Positions 52,120 to 61,766 of a stretch of 64,000 nucleotides of DNA are shown piece by piece. The notes beneath the pieces were generated by a model, which saw only the letters and a program-made list of their open reading frames with translations, did not search any database and was not told the DNA's origin. Positions within the stretch are counted from its first letter, which is position 1. Every line of letters begins with the position of its first letter. Source of the stretch: Prevotella sp. UBA2725 (GTDB lineage Bacteria; Bacteroidota; Bacteroidia; Bacteroidales; Bacteroidaceae); the NCBI GenBank assembly GCA_002353825.1, contig DEKJ01000028.1, positions 6,776-70,775 of the forward strand, given 5' to 3'. The position numbers and the translations under genes were made by a program.

Positions 52120-52202
52120 GGGTGGTTACCAGAGTGGCCAAATGGGGCAGACTGTAAATCTGCTGGCTCTTGCCTTCGGTGGTTCGAATCCATCACCACC
52201 CA
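52120..52202 (+). tRNA. tRNA-Tyr (anticodon GTA)
   Basis: Class II tRNA: acceptor GGGTGGT with ACCACCC, anticodon loop CTGTAAA, a long variable arm, T-loop TTCGAATC. CCA is not encoded. A -7 box TACCTTTG lies at 52091-52098. Confidence 0.95.
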
Positions 52203-52290
52203 CCCAATTCAAATTTTTTCGTAACTTTGTACATGTTTAGTTCCGTAGCCGTTGTGAAACGCCTACGGTTTTTTTGTGTCGCTTCCAGCC

Positions 52291-52429
52291 CCTCCTTGCC
52301 CCACCCTTTATCCCTCCCCCACCCAGGGGAGGGAGAGATATGTTTATAGAGGTTGGAGCAATCCTATGTTTATCTTTGTAATCTCTCCCTCCCCTGGGTG
52401 GGGGAGGGATAAAGGGTGGGGCAAGGAGG
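52291..52429. repeat. full palindromic R2 element, copy 2
   Basis: A perfect 49-bp inverted repeat (52291-52339 with 52381-52429) around a 41-bp spacer containing AGAGGTTGGAGCAAT and TGTTTATCTTTGTA. The spacer is shared with the element at 23215-23339. Confidence 0.85.
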
Positions 52430-52579
52430 GACTAAGGGTGGGACCGGTGGGTTTATCTCTTGAAACCTAAAAGAACATAAAACAAAAGCAAACGAAAGCA
52501 AAAACGTAAGTGTGCACGTGCACAAACTGTTGATTTATATCAATAATAGCACATTTTCTTTCTTTTTTCGATGAAAATA

Positions 52580-52611
52580 TTTGGAAGGTGTCTAAAAACA
52601 CTGTACCTTTG
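52580..52611 (+). promoter_or_regulatory. promoter of candidate ncRNA
   Basis: TTTG (52580-52583), exactly 20 bp, TACCTTTG (52604-52611): a full consensus match with no gene in front of it on this strand. Confidence 0.7.
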
Positions 52612-52617
52612 CAAACG

Positions 52618-52898
52618 TAATCAAGAGGGTAACACCTCAAGATCATTAAGTAGAACAAGTTAGTAGATTTTTCATATAGGTTTTTAGTTTTTAGGTTTTG
52701 ATAGATTGTTTTTTAGGTTCAAAGGTTATTAGTTTTTAGGTTAAAGATTGGTTTTAGTTTTCAGGTAACAATTTGATGCAAGATGGTTGGTTGACGCCGC
52801 GAGGCGGAAACCTTCAATCAAGCTCAAACAAAAATTGAATTAATAGTAATTCGCAATATACAGGCAATGGTCGTGAGACTGTTGCCTGTTTTGTTTTG
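52618..52898 (+). ncRNA. candidate free-standing non-coding RNA, about 280 nt
   Basis: Bounded by a consensus promoter and a terminator (CAGGCAA / TTGCCTG, then TTTTGTTTTG). The interior has no convincing reading frame. The 5' half is made of T-rich near-repeats (AGTTTTTAGGTT-like). The 3' part has a clear stem-loop, GACGCC-GCGA-GGCG, inside a longer GGTT/AACC pairing. It ends just before the 3' end of oxyR on the other strand. It is neither tmRNA nor RNase P by its motifs; 6S-type or a Bacteroidales-specific class is possible. Confidence 0.55.
52861..52898 (+). terminator. terminator of candidate ncRNA
   Basis: CAGGCAA (52861-52867) pairs with TTGCCTG (52882-52888), followed by a T-rich tract. 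Confidence 0.75.
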
Positions 52899-52924
52899 TC
52901 TGACTTCCATCCTTTGTTACCACT

Positions 52925-53854
52925 TTATAAGATTAAGCGTGCCGTAGGCTGCGGTTTTAGCATCTCTTTAGGTACGCTTTTCTGGATACGATCGATTAAG
53001 AAGTTAAGCAACGATTTACGGATAAAGTCCTTGCGGGTAGCCATGATGATTTCCCTTGTCGGAATAGGCAAAGCAAAGGGACGTACAAGGCGACGCTGAC
53101 AGTCCGTGAGCTGATGCACGGCGAGCTCTGGGATAAACGTGATACCCTTGTCATGCTCCACCATGCGCATGAAGGTCTCGATACTACCGAGCGTATAGGC
53201 TTTCTTACTGCGGGTCGCAGCAGGAAGCTGGCAGAACTTCACCAGTTGGTCTCGGAAGCAATGTCCTTCGTCAAGCAACCAGAGGAAGCCATTCGTGAGA
53301 TCTGTCGTCTTTACTACTTTATGGCTAAAGAGCGGGTCATTCTCAGATACATAAGCATAGAACTGCTCATAATATAAGGTGGTAAGGTTGAGATCATCGA
53401 GTCCGCCTACACGTGCAAGGATAGCGGCATCGATGGCTTGTTCATCAAGTGCCCGCTTGATCATGTTCGTCTTCAGCTCTATCACCCGGAGGTCCATATC
53501 CTTATACTCATTGAGCAACTGCGGAAAGAAACGTGGAAGAAGATAAGGTGCTACCGTAGGCAGCACACCAATGGTGAAGGAGCCTTTTAGCGAGTGCTGC
53601 TCTTCCCATACAGCCTCTTTCACTTTACGCGCCTGATACAATACCTCTTTAGCCTGACGGATAACGGCTAAACCCGTAGGCGTAGGCGTGATAGGCTGAC
53701 GCTTCCGGTCGAAAAGCTTGCAACCAAGTTCCTCTTCCAACTTTTGTATCATTGAACTCAGCGTGGGCTGGGTCACTTCGCAAGCATCAGCCGCCTTTGC
53801 GAAATGCCGATATTTTGCAAGCGCTAAAATATATTCCAGTTGTTGAATTGTCAT
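52925..53854 (-). CDS. oxyR: hydrogen-peroxide-sensing LysR-type regulator
   Basis: 309 residues. N-terminal LysR HTH (about 1-60) and a ligand-binding domain with the redox cysteines at positions 199 (DEGHCFRDQ) and 208 (KFCQLP), the same numbering as in E. coli OxyR. A disulfide between them activates peroxide-defence genes. Divergent from dps with an OxyR-like site between. Confidence 0.93.
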   Translation of the reverse strand: MTIQQLEYILALAKYRHFAKAADACEVTQPTLSSMIQKLEEELGCKLFDRKRQPITPTPTGLAVIRQAKEVLYQARKVKEAVWEEQHSLKGSFTIGVLPTVAPYLLPRFFPQLLNEYKDMDLRVIELKTNMIKRALDEQAIDAAILARVGGLDDLNLTTLYYEQFYAYVSENDPLFSHKVVKTTDLTNGFLWLLDEGHCFRDQLVKFCQLPAATRSKKAYTLGSIETFMRMVEHDKGITFIPELAVHQLTDCQRRLVRPFALPIPTREIIMATRKDFIRKSLLNFLIDRIQKSVPKEMLKPQPTARLIL

Positions 53855-53887
53855 AACTATATGATTATTAAACCCTTATATTCATTT

Positions 53888-53953
53888 ATAGAAAACATCT
53901 ATCATCTGATAGAAATTATCAGTTGTGGCATTGAAGCCTTCTTCATACCTTTG
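53888..53953 (+). promoter_or_regulatory. OxyR-like site and dps promoter
   Basis: ATAG-N7-CTAT-N6-ATAG-N7-CAGT (53888-53923), four elements one helical turn apart as in the OxyR motif. The dps -33 (TTG 53923-53925) and -7 (TACCTTTG 53946-53953, 20-bp spacing) follow directly, so bound OxyR would touch the -33 region. Confidence 0.7.
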
Positions 53954-54023
53954 CACCAGAGAAAAGGAAAACACTTCTCTACAACAAGAACAAACAATTA
54001 ATAACGCATAAAACATTTACATT

Positions 54024-54503
54024 ATGAAGACATTACAATTCACCGGACTCAACGAGAACAACGTCAACAACGTGATCAACGCTCTTGCTCAGCTCCTTGC
54101 TGATCTCCAGGTTCACTATACCAACCTGCGCAACCTCCACTGGAACGTCAAAGGCCCCCGCTTCTACGTGCTCCACGAGAAGTATGAGGAGATGTACAAC
54201 GACGTGGCAACCAAGGTCGACGAAGTCGCAGAGCGCATCCTTCAGCTCGATGGCACTCCCGAGCACCGCTTCTCCGCTTATCTCAACACTGCCAACGTGA
54301 AAGAGCTCCCCGTAGTAAAGGACGAGACCACAGGTCTGCGCTACGTCCTCGATACCCTCAAGGCACTCATCGCTGAGGAGCGAGCTCTGCTCAAGAAGGC
54401 TTCTGAGGCCGACGACGAAGTGACCGTAGCAATGATGAGCGATTATCTCTCCGCACAGGAGAAGACCGTCTGGATGCTCGCTGCCTACAACACTGAAGCA
54501 TAA
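54024..54503 (+). CDS. dps: Dps-family DNA-binding ferritin-like protein
   Basis: 159 residues. Four-helix bundle with the ferroxidase ligands in NLHWNVKGPRFYVLHEKYEE and VDEVAERILQLDG. Oxidises iron with peroxide and protects DNA as a 12-mer. Divergent oxyR and the site between indicate peroxide induction. Confidence 0.93.
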   Translation: MKTLQFTGLNENNVNNVINALAQLLADLQVHYTNLRNLHWNVKGPRFYVLHEKYEEMYNDVATKVDEVAERILQLDGTPEHRFSAYLNTANVKELPVVKDETTGLRYVLDTLKALIAEERALLKKASEADDEVTVAMMSDYLSAQEKTVWMLAAYNTEA

Positions 54504-54506
54504 ACA

Positions 54507-54653
54507 GCCTCTCCACGACCCTCCCCAATAGGGGAGGGAGAAGCCTCTCCACGATCCCCTCCCGCGTAGGGAGGGGTTTTTTATTACCGAGAGTGCCGTT
54601 TGTGCTTTGGGTAATTACTCCCTCCCCTATTGGGGAGGGCCGGGGAGAGGCTG
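54507..54653. repeat. R1 repeat cluster between dps and tex
   Basis: Copies at about 54507-54534, 54541-54577 and 54618-54653, the last in opposite orientation. They separate two convergent genes and could act as a bidirectional terminator. Confidence 0.75.
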
Positions 54654-56789
54654 TTACTGTTTTATGCCTTTCATCGTCAGTGAGATACGGTGACGGCGCT
54701 TATCCACGTCGAGCACTTTCACGCGCACATGCTGATGAAGTTTCACGACATCGTTCGGGTCACGCACATATTTGTCGGCAAGCTGAGAAATATGCACGAG
54801 GCCATCCTGATGCACGCCAATGTCGACGAAAGCACCGAAGTTGGTGATATTCGTCACGATGCCGGGCAGTTCCATCATCGGTACGAGGTCTTCTGGCGTA
54901 TGAACACGCGGATCAAACTCGAACGTTTCAGCCTTACCACGCGGGTCGCGGCCGGGCTTTTCGAGTTCCTTCATGATATCGGTGAGCGTCGGCAAGCCTA
55001 TGGTCTTCGACACATATTTATTAATGTTCACCTTCTTCCGCTCTGCCGGATCTTTGATAAGGTCCACGACGGTGCATCCACAGTCCTGGGCCATCTTCTC
55101 TACGATAGGATAACTCTCCGGGTGCACGGCCGAGGCATCAAGCGGGTTCTTGGCTCCCGGGATACGAAGGAAACCGGCGCACTGCTGGAAGGCAGAAGGA
55201 CCGAGACGTGGCACTTTCTTCAACTGCGCACGCGATGTGAACGGACCATTCTCCTTGCGATAGTCAACGATATTCTGTGCCAGTACCGGTCCCAAACCGG
55301 AGACATAAGTCAGCAAGTTCTTCGAAGCGGTATTGACATCCACACCTACGGCATTGACACAGAGCTCCACTGTCTGATCGAGACTATGTTTGAGTTTTGT
55401 CTGGTCTACATCGTGCTGATACTGTCCCACACCGATACTCTTCGGATCAATCTTCACCAACTCGGCCAGCGGATCCATCAGTCGGCGCCCGATAGACACG
55501 GCACCTCGCACCGTGACATCCTTGTCGGGGAACTCCTCGCGTGCCACTTCTGAAGCCGAATAGATACTTGCGCCATCCTCAGACACAACGTACGTGGGAA
55601 TGTCCTTTATTTGTCGCAGGATATCAGAAGTCTCGCGTGAAGCCGTACCATTGCCGCAGGCGATGGCTTCCACGCGCCATTTGCGTGCAATGTCCTCAAA
55701 CTGTTGCAAGGCACGTGTCGCCCGCTGCCCATCATCATGTCCTCCTACCGCCATGACCACGGTGTGATAGAGCAGATTGCCCTGTGCATCGAGCACGACG
55801 ACCTTACAACCGGTACGGATACCCGGGTCTACTCCCATGACACGCTTCTGCCCAAGGGGTGCAGCGAGGAGCAACTGCCGCAGGTTCTCTTTGAACACAT
55901 GGATAGCCTCATCGTCGGCTTTCTCTTTGCTCAAGGCAGCAAACTCATTTTCTATCGAAGGCTCGACAAGTCGTTTATAACTATCCTCCACGGCTTCAGC
56001 GACAAGTGTCTGACAGGGGCCGAAACCATGGACATAATGGCGCTTGAGCCGTTCAATGTTTTCCTCATCATCACCGGTGATGCTCACACGCAGAACACCT
56101 TCAGCCTCGCCACGGCGCATAGCAAGCAACCGGTGGGAAGAACAGCGGCGCAGCTCCTCGGAGAAAGCGAAATAGTCACTGTATTTCTGAGCCTTATCCT
56201 CATCCTTCATCTTCGGGATGACACGCGAGACGATCGTCGCCTCCCGCTGGAAATCACGGCGTACCGTCTGACGGGTGCCTTCATTGAGCGAGATGTCCTC
56301 TGCGATGATGTCCTGGGCTCCTTTGATCGCTTGTTCCACATCCTTCACGTCATCTTTGACGAAACGCTGGGCAGCCATATCGGGATAATGCTCTTTCTGA
56401 TTCATGATAACTTTCGCCAAGGGCTCCAGTCCCTGCTCACGCGCCACCTGGGCACGTGTCCGGCGACGAGGCTTGTAAGGCATATAGATATCCTCTATCT
56501 CCGTGGCATCCCACGACTGGGTGATGCGTTGGCGCAACTCGTCTGTGAGCTTACCCTGACTGTCTATGGTCTTGAGGATCGTCTCCTTACGCTTCTGCAG
56601 TTCCTTCAGTTTCTCATAAAGGTCACTGACGGTAGCCACCTGCACCTCATTGAGGTTTCCTGTGGCTTCCTTACGATAACGACTGATGAAAGGAATGGTG
56701 GCACCGGCATCGAGGAGCTCGAGCACGGCCTCCACCTGTTCTGCCCGAATATTCAGGCTTTGAGAGATTATAGTTGAATATTGGTTCAT
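54654..56789 (-). CDS. tex: Tex-family RNA-binding transcription accessory protein
   Basis: 711 residues. Helical N-terminal domain with PFISRYRKEATGNLNE, YqgF-like domain with GVDPGIRTGCKVVVLD, helix-hairpin-helix region (LTYVSGLGPVLAQNIVDYR) and a C-terminal S1 domain (about 640-710). Binds RNA and takes part in transcription quality control; Bacteroidales genomes have one copy. Confidence 0.93.
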   Translation of the reverse strand: MNQYSTIISQSLNIRAEQVEAVLELLDAGATIPFISRYRKEATGNLNEVQVATVSDLYEKLKELQKRKETILKTIDSQGKLTDELRQRITQSWDATEIEDIYMPYKPRRRTRAQVAREQGLEPLAKVIMNQKEHYPDMAAQRFVKDDVKDVEQAIKGAQDIIAEDISLNEGTRQTVRRDFQREATIVSRVIPKMKDEDKAQKYSDYFAFSEELRRCSSHRLLAMRRGEAEGVLRVSITGDDEENIERLKRHYVHGFGPCQTLVAEAVEDSYKRLVEPSIENEFAALSKEKADDEAIHVFKENLRQLLLAAPLGQKRVMGVDPGIRTGCKVVVLDAQGNLLYHTVVMAVGGHDDGQRATRALQQFEDIARKWRVEAIACGNGTASRETSDILRQIKDIPTYVVSEDGASIYSASEVAREEFPDKDVTVRGAVSIGRRLMDPLAELVKIDPKSIGVGQYQHDVDQTKLKHSLDQTVELCVNAVGVDVNTASKNLLTYVSGLGPVLAQNIVDYRKENGPFTSRAQLKKVPRLGPSAFQQCAGFLRIPGAKNPLDASAVHPESYPIVEKMAQDCGCTVVDLIKDPAERKKVNINKYVSKTIGLPTLTDIMKELEKPGRDPRGKAETFEFDPRVHTPEDLVPMMELPGIVTNITNFGAFVDIGVHQDGLVHISQLADKYVRDPNDVVKLHQHVRVKVLDVDKRRHRISLTMKGIKQ

Positions 56790-56825
56790 TTATTTTATTT
56801 TTATGCGTTATGACTTCTTTATTCT

Positions 56826-57824
56826 TTAGCGCAGCGCCGCCCGCGCTGCTTCTATGATGTCATCTTTTCCATGAAGATAGCCCTCTGTAGTAAGACCGAC
56901 CTTGATATCCGGCTCTATGCCATCCTCCGTACTCTTCTTATCTGTGTCGTACATCGGGCAAGCTGAGAAACGGATGCTCCAACCGTTAGGCAGCTCCGAG
57001 GAGAACGGCAGACCGGCACCGCCCCCCGTGCGGTCTCCCACTATCGTGACATTGGGACAGTGACGCATATACTTCACAAATTCATTGGCAGCAGAGAACA
57101 CCGAGCGGTTTGTCAGTACCACGACGGGCTTATGCCATCTTACCCCTTGGGCTGGTTTGAGCGTCTGTTCCTCCAAGCCAGAGAAATCATCGTGTCCCTT
57201 TCCCGTTTTATGCCGCATATATCCGACAAGGATCTCCTTGTCGGTGAAGCGTGCAGCAAGCGTCTCGGCCGAAGTGATCAGTCCACCGCCATTCTCGCGA
57301 AGGTCTATGATGAGTCCGAGGCATGGCTGCATATATAATAAGATGTCATCGAGATTGCCGGCACTGATCGTGTTTTCAAAGGTAGGCACCTGGACATAGC
57401 CGATATTATCGTCGAGGATACGGTATTTAAAACCATTGGAGATACGGTAGTCGGTACCAAGATAGCGGCGGATGAGCGAGTCGTTATAGTTCTTCGGATA
57501 ATTTTCATGGAAGCCCCAATAGCGACTGTAGTCGAAGCCGGCAAAGAGATTGACATGCCCGTCCTTAAGTTCTGCAAGCATGTCGCCCAAGACCTCAAGT
57601 TCCTGGTCATCAGTCACACCCTCATTGAAACGCGGTGCATAGACAGCATGAATGGAGTCCCAGTCGACGCCCTTCTCGCTGAAAAAGCAATAATGCTCAT
57701 CCATGATCTTCCACAACGCCTCAAAGTTGCCCGACGGTGAGTCTTCATACTCATCCTCATCCACACATGCCGTGAAAGACAAGGAAAGGAACAACAGCAA
57801 AAACAGCTTCAATGTTTTCATCAT
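56826..57824 (-). CDS. S41-family (C-terminal processing type) peptidase, lipoprotein
   Basis: 332 residues with a lipobox (LSFTACVDED, lipid Cys near residue 20). Tail-specific protease core: DNIGYVQVPTF, LIIDLRENGGG, and the catalytic Ser region in TNRSVFSAANEF followed by GDRTGGGAGLPF. There is no clear PDZ domain. It precedes a DUF3316 gene that is transcribed into it with a 17-bp gap. Confidence 0.82.
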   Translation of the reverse strand: MMKTLKLFLLLFLSLSFTACVDEDEYEDSPSGNFEALWKIMDEHYCFFSEKGVDWDSIHAVYAPRFNEGVTDDQELEVLGDMLAELKDGHVNLFAGFDYSRYWGFHENYPKNYNDSLIRRYLGTDYRISNGFKYRILDDNIGYVQVPTFENTISAGNLDDILLYMQPCLGLIIDLRENGGGLITSAETLAARFTDKEILVGYMRHKTGKGHDDFSGLEEQTLKPAQGVRWHKPVVVLTNRSVFSAANEFVKYMRHCPNVTIVGDRTGGGAGLPFSSELPNGWSIRFSACPMYDTDKKSTEDGIEPDIKVGLTTEGYLHGKDDIIEAARAALR

Positions 57825-57840
57825 CGCTATGCCTCCTTTC

Positions 57841-58650
57841 TTAATACCTCCACCCTATCGTGAACGCATGTGTATACTGGTGATACTTCAGGTTGTTCTT
57901 TCTCATCTGCCAGATGTCACTCAGATAACCGACCGTAAAGGTTGTACGCCATAACCGGAAGTCGAAAGTAAGCATCTGGTGGAGTTGCACACCCGAAAAT
58001 GGTGAGACGAAGACTACATTGTGGTCATAGTTGCCTCGAGTAAAGATTTCATAGTAGCTCTGTCCATAGTTGGGTGAGAAAGCAAGCCCCATCCACGGCA
58101 TGGCGACCTCATAATGAAGGGCAAAAGGCTTGTCTTTGATATAAAAGCGCCATGTCGCCAAAACAGAAGGATCAAGATTCAGCGCCAGCCTCATTTGCGC
58201 AGGGTTATTACTGTTCCGAGTATTATAAAGCCCGCCGAGGGTAAAGTCACCCAACAGTCCGACACGGATGTTCACTGGTGTCGGGTCGATATTATAATGC
58301 CAACCATAGCGAAGGTTATACATAGCCCCAAGAAAAGAGTTGGAATTTCCACGTGTTCCGGCTTTCGTTACGAAGGCTTCTTGCGTGAAGAGGTAGGACC
58401 AATGACGCAACACATTAGCATGAGACACAACATCCTCAGCCGATTTCACAAGCTTACGATTAGATTTCTCCCATGTGTAGCGGAGCTCAAGGCCCGTCGC
58501 TTTCTCCTGCGAGAGATAGGTGTCGAGCAAGTCCGTATGCCCAACACTTATCAGGCTCGCCTTCTCCAGCTGGGCAGAAGCCGTAGAGGAGACGACAAGC
58601 AACAAGGCCGTCACCATAGCCAGGATAATATGATAAGGTAGTGTTTTCAT
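57841..58650 (-). CDS. DUF3316-family outer-membrane protein
   Basis: 269 residues, signal peptide (cleavage near ASAQL), then beta-barrel-like strands with repeated Tyr/Trp and a final aromatic stretch (HAFTIGWRY). DUF3316 by pattern. Function unknown; operon partner of the S41 lipoprotein. Confidence 0.72.
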   Translation of the reverse strand: MKTLPYHIILAMVTALLLVVSSTASAQLEKASLISVGHTDLLDTYLSQEKATGLELRYTWEKSNRKLVKSAEDVVSHANVLRHWSYLFTQEAFVTKAGTRGNSNSFLGAMYNLRYGWHYNIDPTPVNIRVGLLGDFTLGGLYNTRNSNNPAQMRLALNLDPSVLATWRFYIKDKPFALHYEVAMPWMGLAFSPNYGQSYYEIFTRGNYDHNVVFVSPFSGVQLHQMLTFDFRLWRTTFTVGYLSDIWQMRKNNLKYHQYTHAFTIGWRY

Positions 58651-58727
58651 GCCAATTGTTATTTATCCTTCCGATTTCCAGTTTGATTTTATCTTCAAAG
58701 GGAGGCAATCCTGTTAGTACCTAGTAT

Positions 58728-59056
58728 GTAGCCGCACCTCGGAGAGGTGCCACATGATTAGCCCCACGTGAGGCGCAGCCGAAACGTGGGGTTCGGTGCG
58801 GCGACGATACGTTGCCTTCCGGCCTCGAAGAGGGCGAACCTCACTGGGGGGCACATTGTTTTCATTGTTTTTCATCTGTGGTAAATCTCAGGTTCGCCCT
58901 CTTCGAGGCCGACCGGTCAGGTAAAACCACCCGATCCGAAACCCCAGGTTACGTCGCTGCGCTCCTTACCTGGGGCTAAGCATGTTCGACCTCTCCGAGG
59001 TCGCTTCCTTACCTGGGGCTAACCACGTTGCCCCCCCTCGGGGGCCTAATCCCTCA
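58728..59056. repeat. composite dispersed repeat R4, copy 2
   Basis: Same modules and order as 33648-33912: CACATGATTAGCCCCACGTG, a 22-bp inverted repeat (58820-58841 with 58890-58911), then AACCCCAGGTTACGTCGCTG and two TTACCTGGGGCTAA modules. It occupies most of the gap between the DUF3316 gene and parC. Confidence 0.78.
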
Positions 59057-59063
59057 ACTGTGA

Positions 59064-61766
59064 CTACTCCTTGTCATCGAACAGGTTGAGCTGCCCCGTC
59101 ATCTCGTCGATGATCTGCTGACGTGACTTGCCCGCATCGGGGTCGAGATCCTCGTCACTGTTGCCTTCATCCGAAGAAGCATCGCCATCATCCTCCGGTT
59201 TCTCCGGCTGACGCAACGGCTCGAGCTCTTCGACCTTGTCGACCTGCCACGTAGCGATACGCTTACCCTTAGCCTTGAAGCCTTTGACACCGACAAACTG
59301 CTCGGCATCAATCTCCATCGGTGGCCGCACGCTGTCAGCGCCACCGAACGTCACGCGGATATTCGGATAAGGTGTGCCTGTGAGCAGCAGGAGCTTACTC
59401 TCACTGTTCTCACCAATAAAGTTCTGCGGGGTCTTCCTCGCCTCAAGCATGAAACGCTTCAGATAAGGATAGCCACTGTTGTCGGCATCGAGGAGCACGG
59501 CCGTCCACACTTTGTGCGGATCGTATTTCTCAATGAGCGAGATATTGTCCTCGAAGTGGTTGTTAAGGTCGAAGTCGGTGATATAATAGTTGCCGCCATT
59601 GAGCATAACGAGCACCGAGTCGTCGTCACTGAACTCACCGAGGTACTTGCCACGACCATCGTAGTTGAGACGTTTTACATCGGCATCGAACCACACCTTG
59701 CGTCCGCCAAGCGTCGAATGGCCGTGGCTCTTGAGCGTGATGCGCTTCACGTTCTTCTTCGTCAGGAGGTTACCACGCGAATTACGGCCTTTGATGAGGA
59801 TCTCAGAGAAGTCTTTCTCCAGGAACAGTGGCTGATTACGCTTTGTCAGGTCGGGCTCCAGCGTCACCTTGATGACCTCTGCCTCACCATTGGGGTTCGC
59901 CGTGAAGTAAACCACACGTGAGCCCGGTGTGCCTTGTGTGACATCGTACTCGCGGTCGCGGATAACGGACGTCACGTTGAAACGCTTGATATAGTAAGGA
60001 CCTTTCTTGCCATCTCGGTAAACGACATTGTAGATCGTGCGCTTGTCGTTCTTCTTGAACACCTGTGCCCACAGCACATTCTTGCCGACGAAGATCTTCT
60101 CCGCGACCTTGATGACCTTATATTTACCGTCCTTGTAGAAGATGATGATGTCGTCAAGGTCGGAGCAGTTGCATACAAACTCGTCTTTCTTCAGGCCTGT
60201 ACCGATGAAGCCGTCCTGGCGGTTGATATACAGTTTCTCATTGGCATCGACTACCTTCGTCACCTCGATGTTATCGAAGGAGCGGATCTCTGTCAGACGC
60301 GGATGATCTTTGCCGTAGGTCTCCTTGAGGTGTTCAAACCACGCGATCGTGACATCGGTCATGTGAGCCAGGTCGTGCTCGATACCCTTGATGTCCGACT
60401 TCATCTTCGCCATGAGCTTGTCGGCCTTGTCCTTATTATATTTAAGGATACGCTGCATCTTAATCTCCAACAGGCGGAGATAGTCGTCGTCACGGATTTC
60501 GCGGATGAGTTTCGACTTCCACGGCGTGAACTTCTTGTCGAGGAACGCCAATACCGCTTTCTGGTCGGGAGCCTGCTCAAACTCCTTCTCCTTGTACATA
60601 CGCTCCTCAATGAAGATACGCTCCAGAGAGGCGAAGAAGAGTTGCTCCTCCAGTTCACCCTTGCGGATCTCCAACTCTTTGCGCAACAACCCCATTGTGC
60701 GGTCGGTAGAGTGCTGCAGAACCTCGGAGACAGTGAGGAACTGTGGTTTGTCATCTTCGATGACGCAGCAGTTGGGTGAGATGTTTATCTCGCAGTCGGT
60801 GAAGGCATAGAGGGCGTCGATGGTCTTGTCAGGTGACACACCTGGGGCAAGGATGACCTGGATCTCAACGTGGCGTGCCGTCATGTCGACGACCTTGCGC
60901 GCTTTAATCTTGCCTTTCTCGATAGCTTTCGTGATAGAGTCCTGCAAGGAAGCTGCCGTCTTCGAATACGGTACCTCGGTGATGACGAGTGTCTTGGCAT
61001 CCTTCTTCTCAATCTTGGCACGGACACGCACGACACCACCGCGCTGACCATCATTGTATTTCGACACATCGATGGCACCGCCTGTGGGGAAGTCAGGATA
61101 GAGATGAAACTCTTCGCCACGCAGATAATGTATGGCGGCATCGCAGAGCTCATTGAAGTTATGCGGCAGGACCTTTGAGGACAAGCCCACGGCGATACCC
61201 TCGGCACCCTGTGCCAGGAGCAACGGGAACTTCACGGGGAGCGTCACCGGCTCTTTGTTACGGCCATCGTAGGACAGTTGCCACTCTGTAGTTTTAGGGT
61301 TGAACACCGTCTCGAGCGCAAACTTCGACAGGCGTGCCTCGATATATCGGGGAGCAGCAGCACGGTCGCCCGTGAGGATATTACCCCAGTTACCCTGCGT
61401 GTCGATGAGCAGGTCTTTCTGTCCGAGCTGCACGAGGGCATCACCGATGGAGGCGTCGCCGTGAGGGTGAAACTTCATCGTCTCACCCACAATGTTAGCC
61501 ACCTTGTTGTAGCGTCCGTCGTCCATACGTTTCATCGTATGGAGGATACGGCGTTGCACAGGCTTCAAGCCGTCCTCGATATGAGGTACGGCACGCTCAA
61601 GGATGACATACGAGGCATAGTCGAGAAACCAGTTCTTGTACATTCCCGAGAGATGATGCACCGCCGAGGCATCGAAGCGGTCGGCAGGCTGATAGTCGGA
61701 GTGCTGGTCTACCGTGAGCTCGTCGTCTTGTCCGTTATTATTATCTTTTGTCTTATCGTCGTCCAT
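59064..61766 (-). CDS. parC: type IIA topoisomerase subunit A (ParC/GyrA family, probable topoisomerase IV)
   Basis: 900 residues. SYVILERAVPHIEDGLKPVQ near the N-terminus, catalytic Tyr in AAPRYIEARL, then the coiled-coil tower and a C-terminal wrapping domain. The C-terminal domain lacks an evident GyrA-box of QRRGGKG type, so ParC is favoured over GyrA. The acidic tail (about 845-885) is rich in Asp and Glu. The parE partner is not in the window. Confidence 0.85.
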   Translation of the reverse strand: MDDDKTKDNNNGQDDELTVDQHSDYQPADRFDASAVHHLSGMYKNWFLDYASYVILERAVPHIEDGLKPVQRRILHTMKRMDDGRYNKVANIVGETMKFHPHGDASIGDALVQLGQKDLLIDTQGNWGNILTGDRAAAPRYIEARLSKFALETVFNPKTTEWQLSYDGRNKEPVTLPVKFPLLLAQGAEGIAVGLSSKVLPHNFNELCDAAIHYLRGEEFHLYPDFPTGGAIDVSKYNDGQRGGVVRVRAKIEKKDAKTLVITEVPYSKTAASLQDSITKAIEKGKIKARKVVDMTARHVEIQVILAPGVSPDKTIDALYAFTDCEINISPNCCVIEDDKPQFLTVSEVLQHSTDRTMGLLRKELEIRKGELEEQLFFASLERIFIEERMYKEKEFEQAPDQKAVLAFLDKKFTPWKSKLIREIRDDDYLRLLEIKMQRILKYNKDKADKLMAKMKSDIKGIEHDLAHMTDVTIAWFEHLKETYGKDHPRLTEIRSFDNIEVTKVVDANEKLYINRQDGFIGTGLKKDEFVCNCSDLDDIIIFYKDGKYKVIKVAEKIFVGKNVLWAQVFKKNDKRTIYNVVYRDGKKGPYYIKRFNVTSVIRDREYDVTQGTPGSRVVYFTANPNGEAEVIKVTLEPDLTKRNQPLFLEKDFSEILIKGRNSRGNLLTKKNVKRITLKSHGHSTLGGRKVWFDADVKRLNYDGRGKYLGEFSDDDSVLVMLNGGNYYITDFDLNNHFEDNISLIEKYDPHKVWTAVLLDADNSGYPYLKRFMLEARKTPQNFIGENSESKLLLLTGTPYPNIRVTFGGADSVRPPMEIDAEQFVGVKGFKAKGKRIATWQVDKVEELEPLRQPEKPEDDGDASSDEGNSDEDLDPDAGKSRQQIIDEMTGQLNLFDDKE

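Noticed and set aside
52618..52898. tmRNA or RNase P RNA
   Set aside because: No tag-peptide frame, no tRNA-like end and no RNase P core motifs.
55704..56777. 357-residue plus-strand frame over tex
   Set aside because: Antisense shadow of a well-supported gene.
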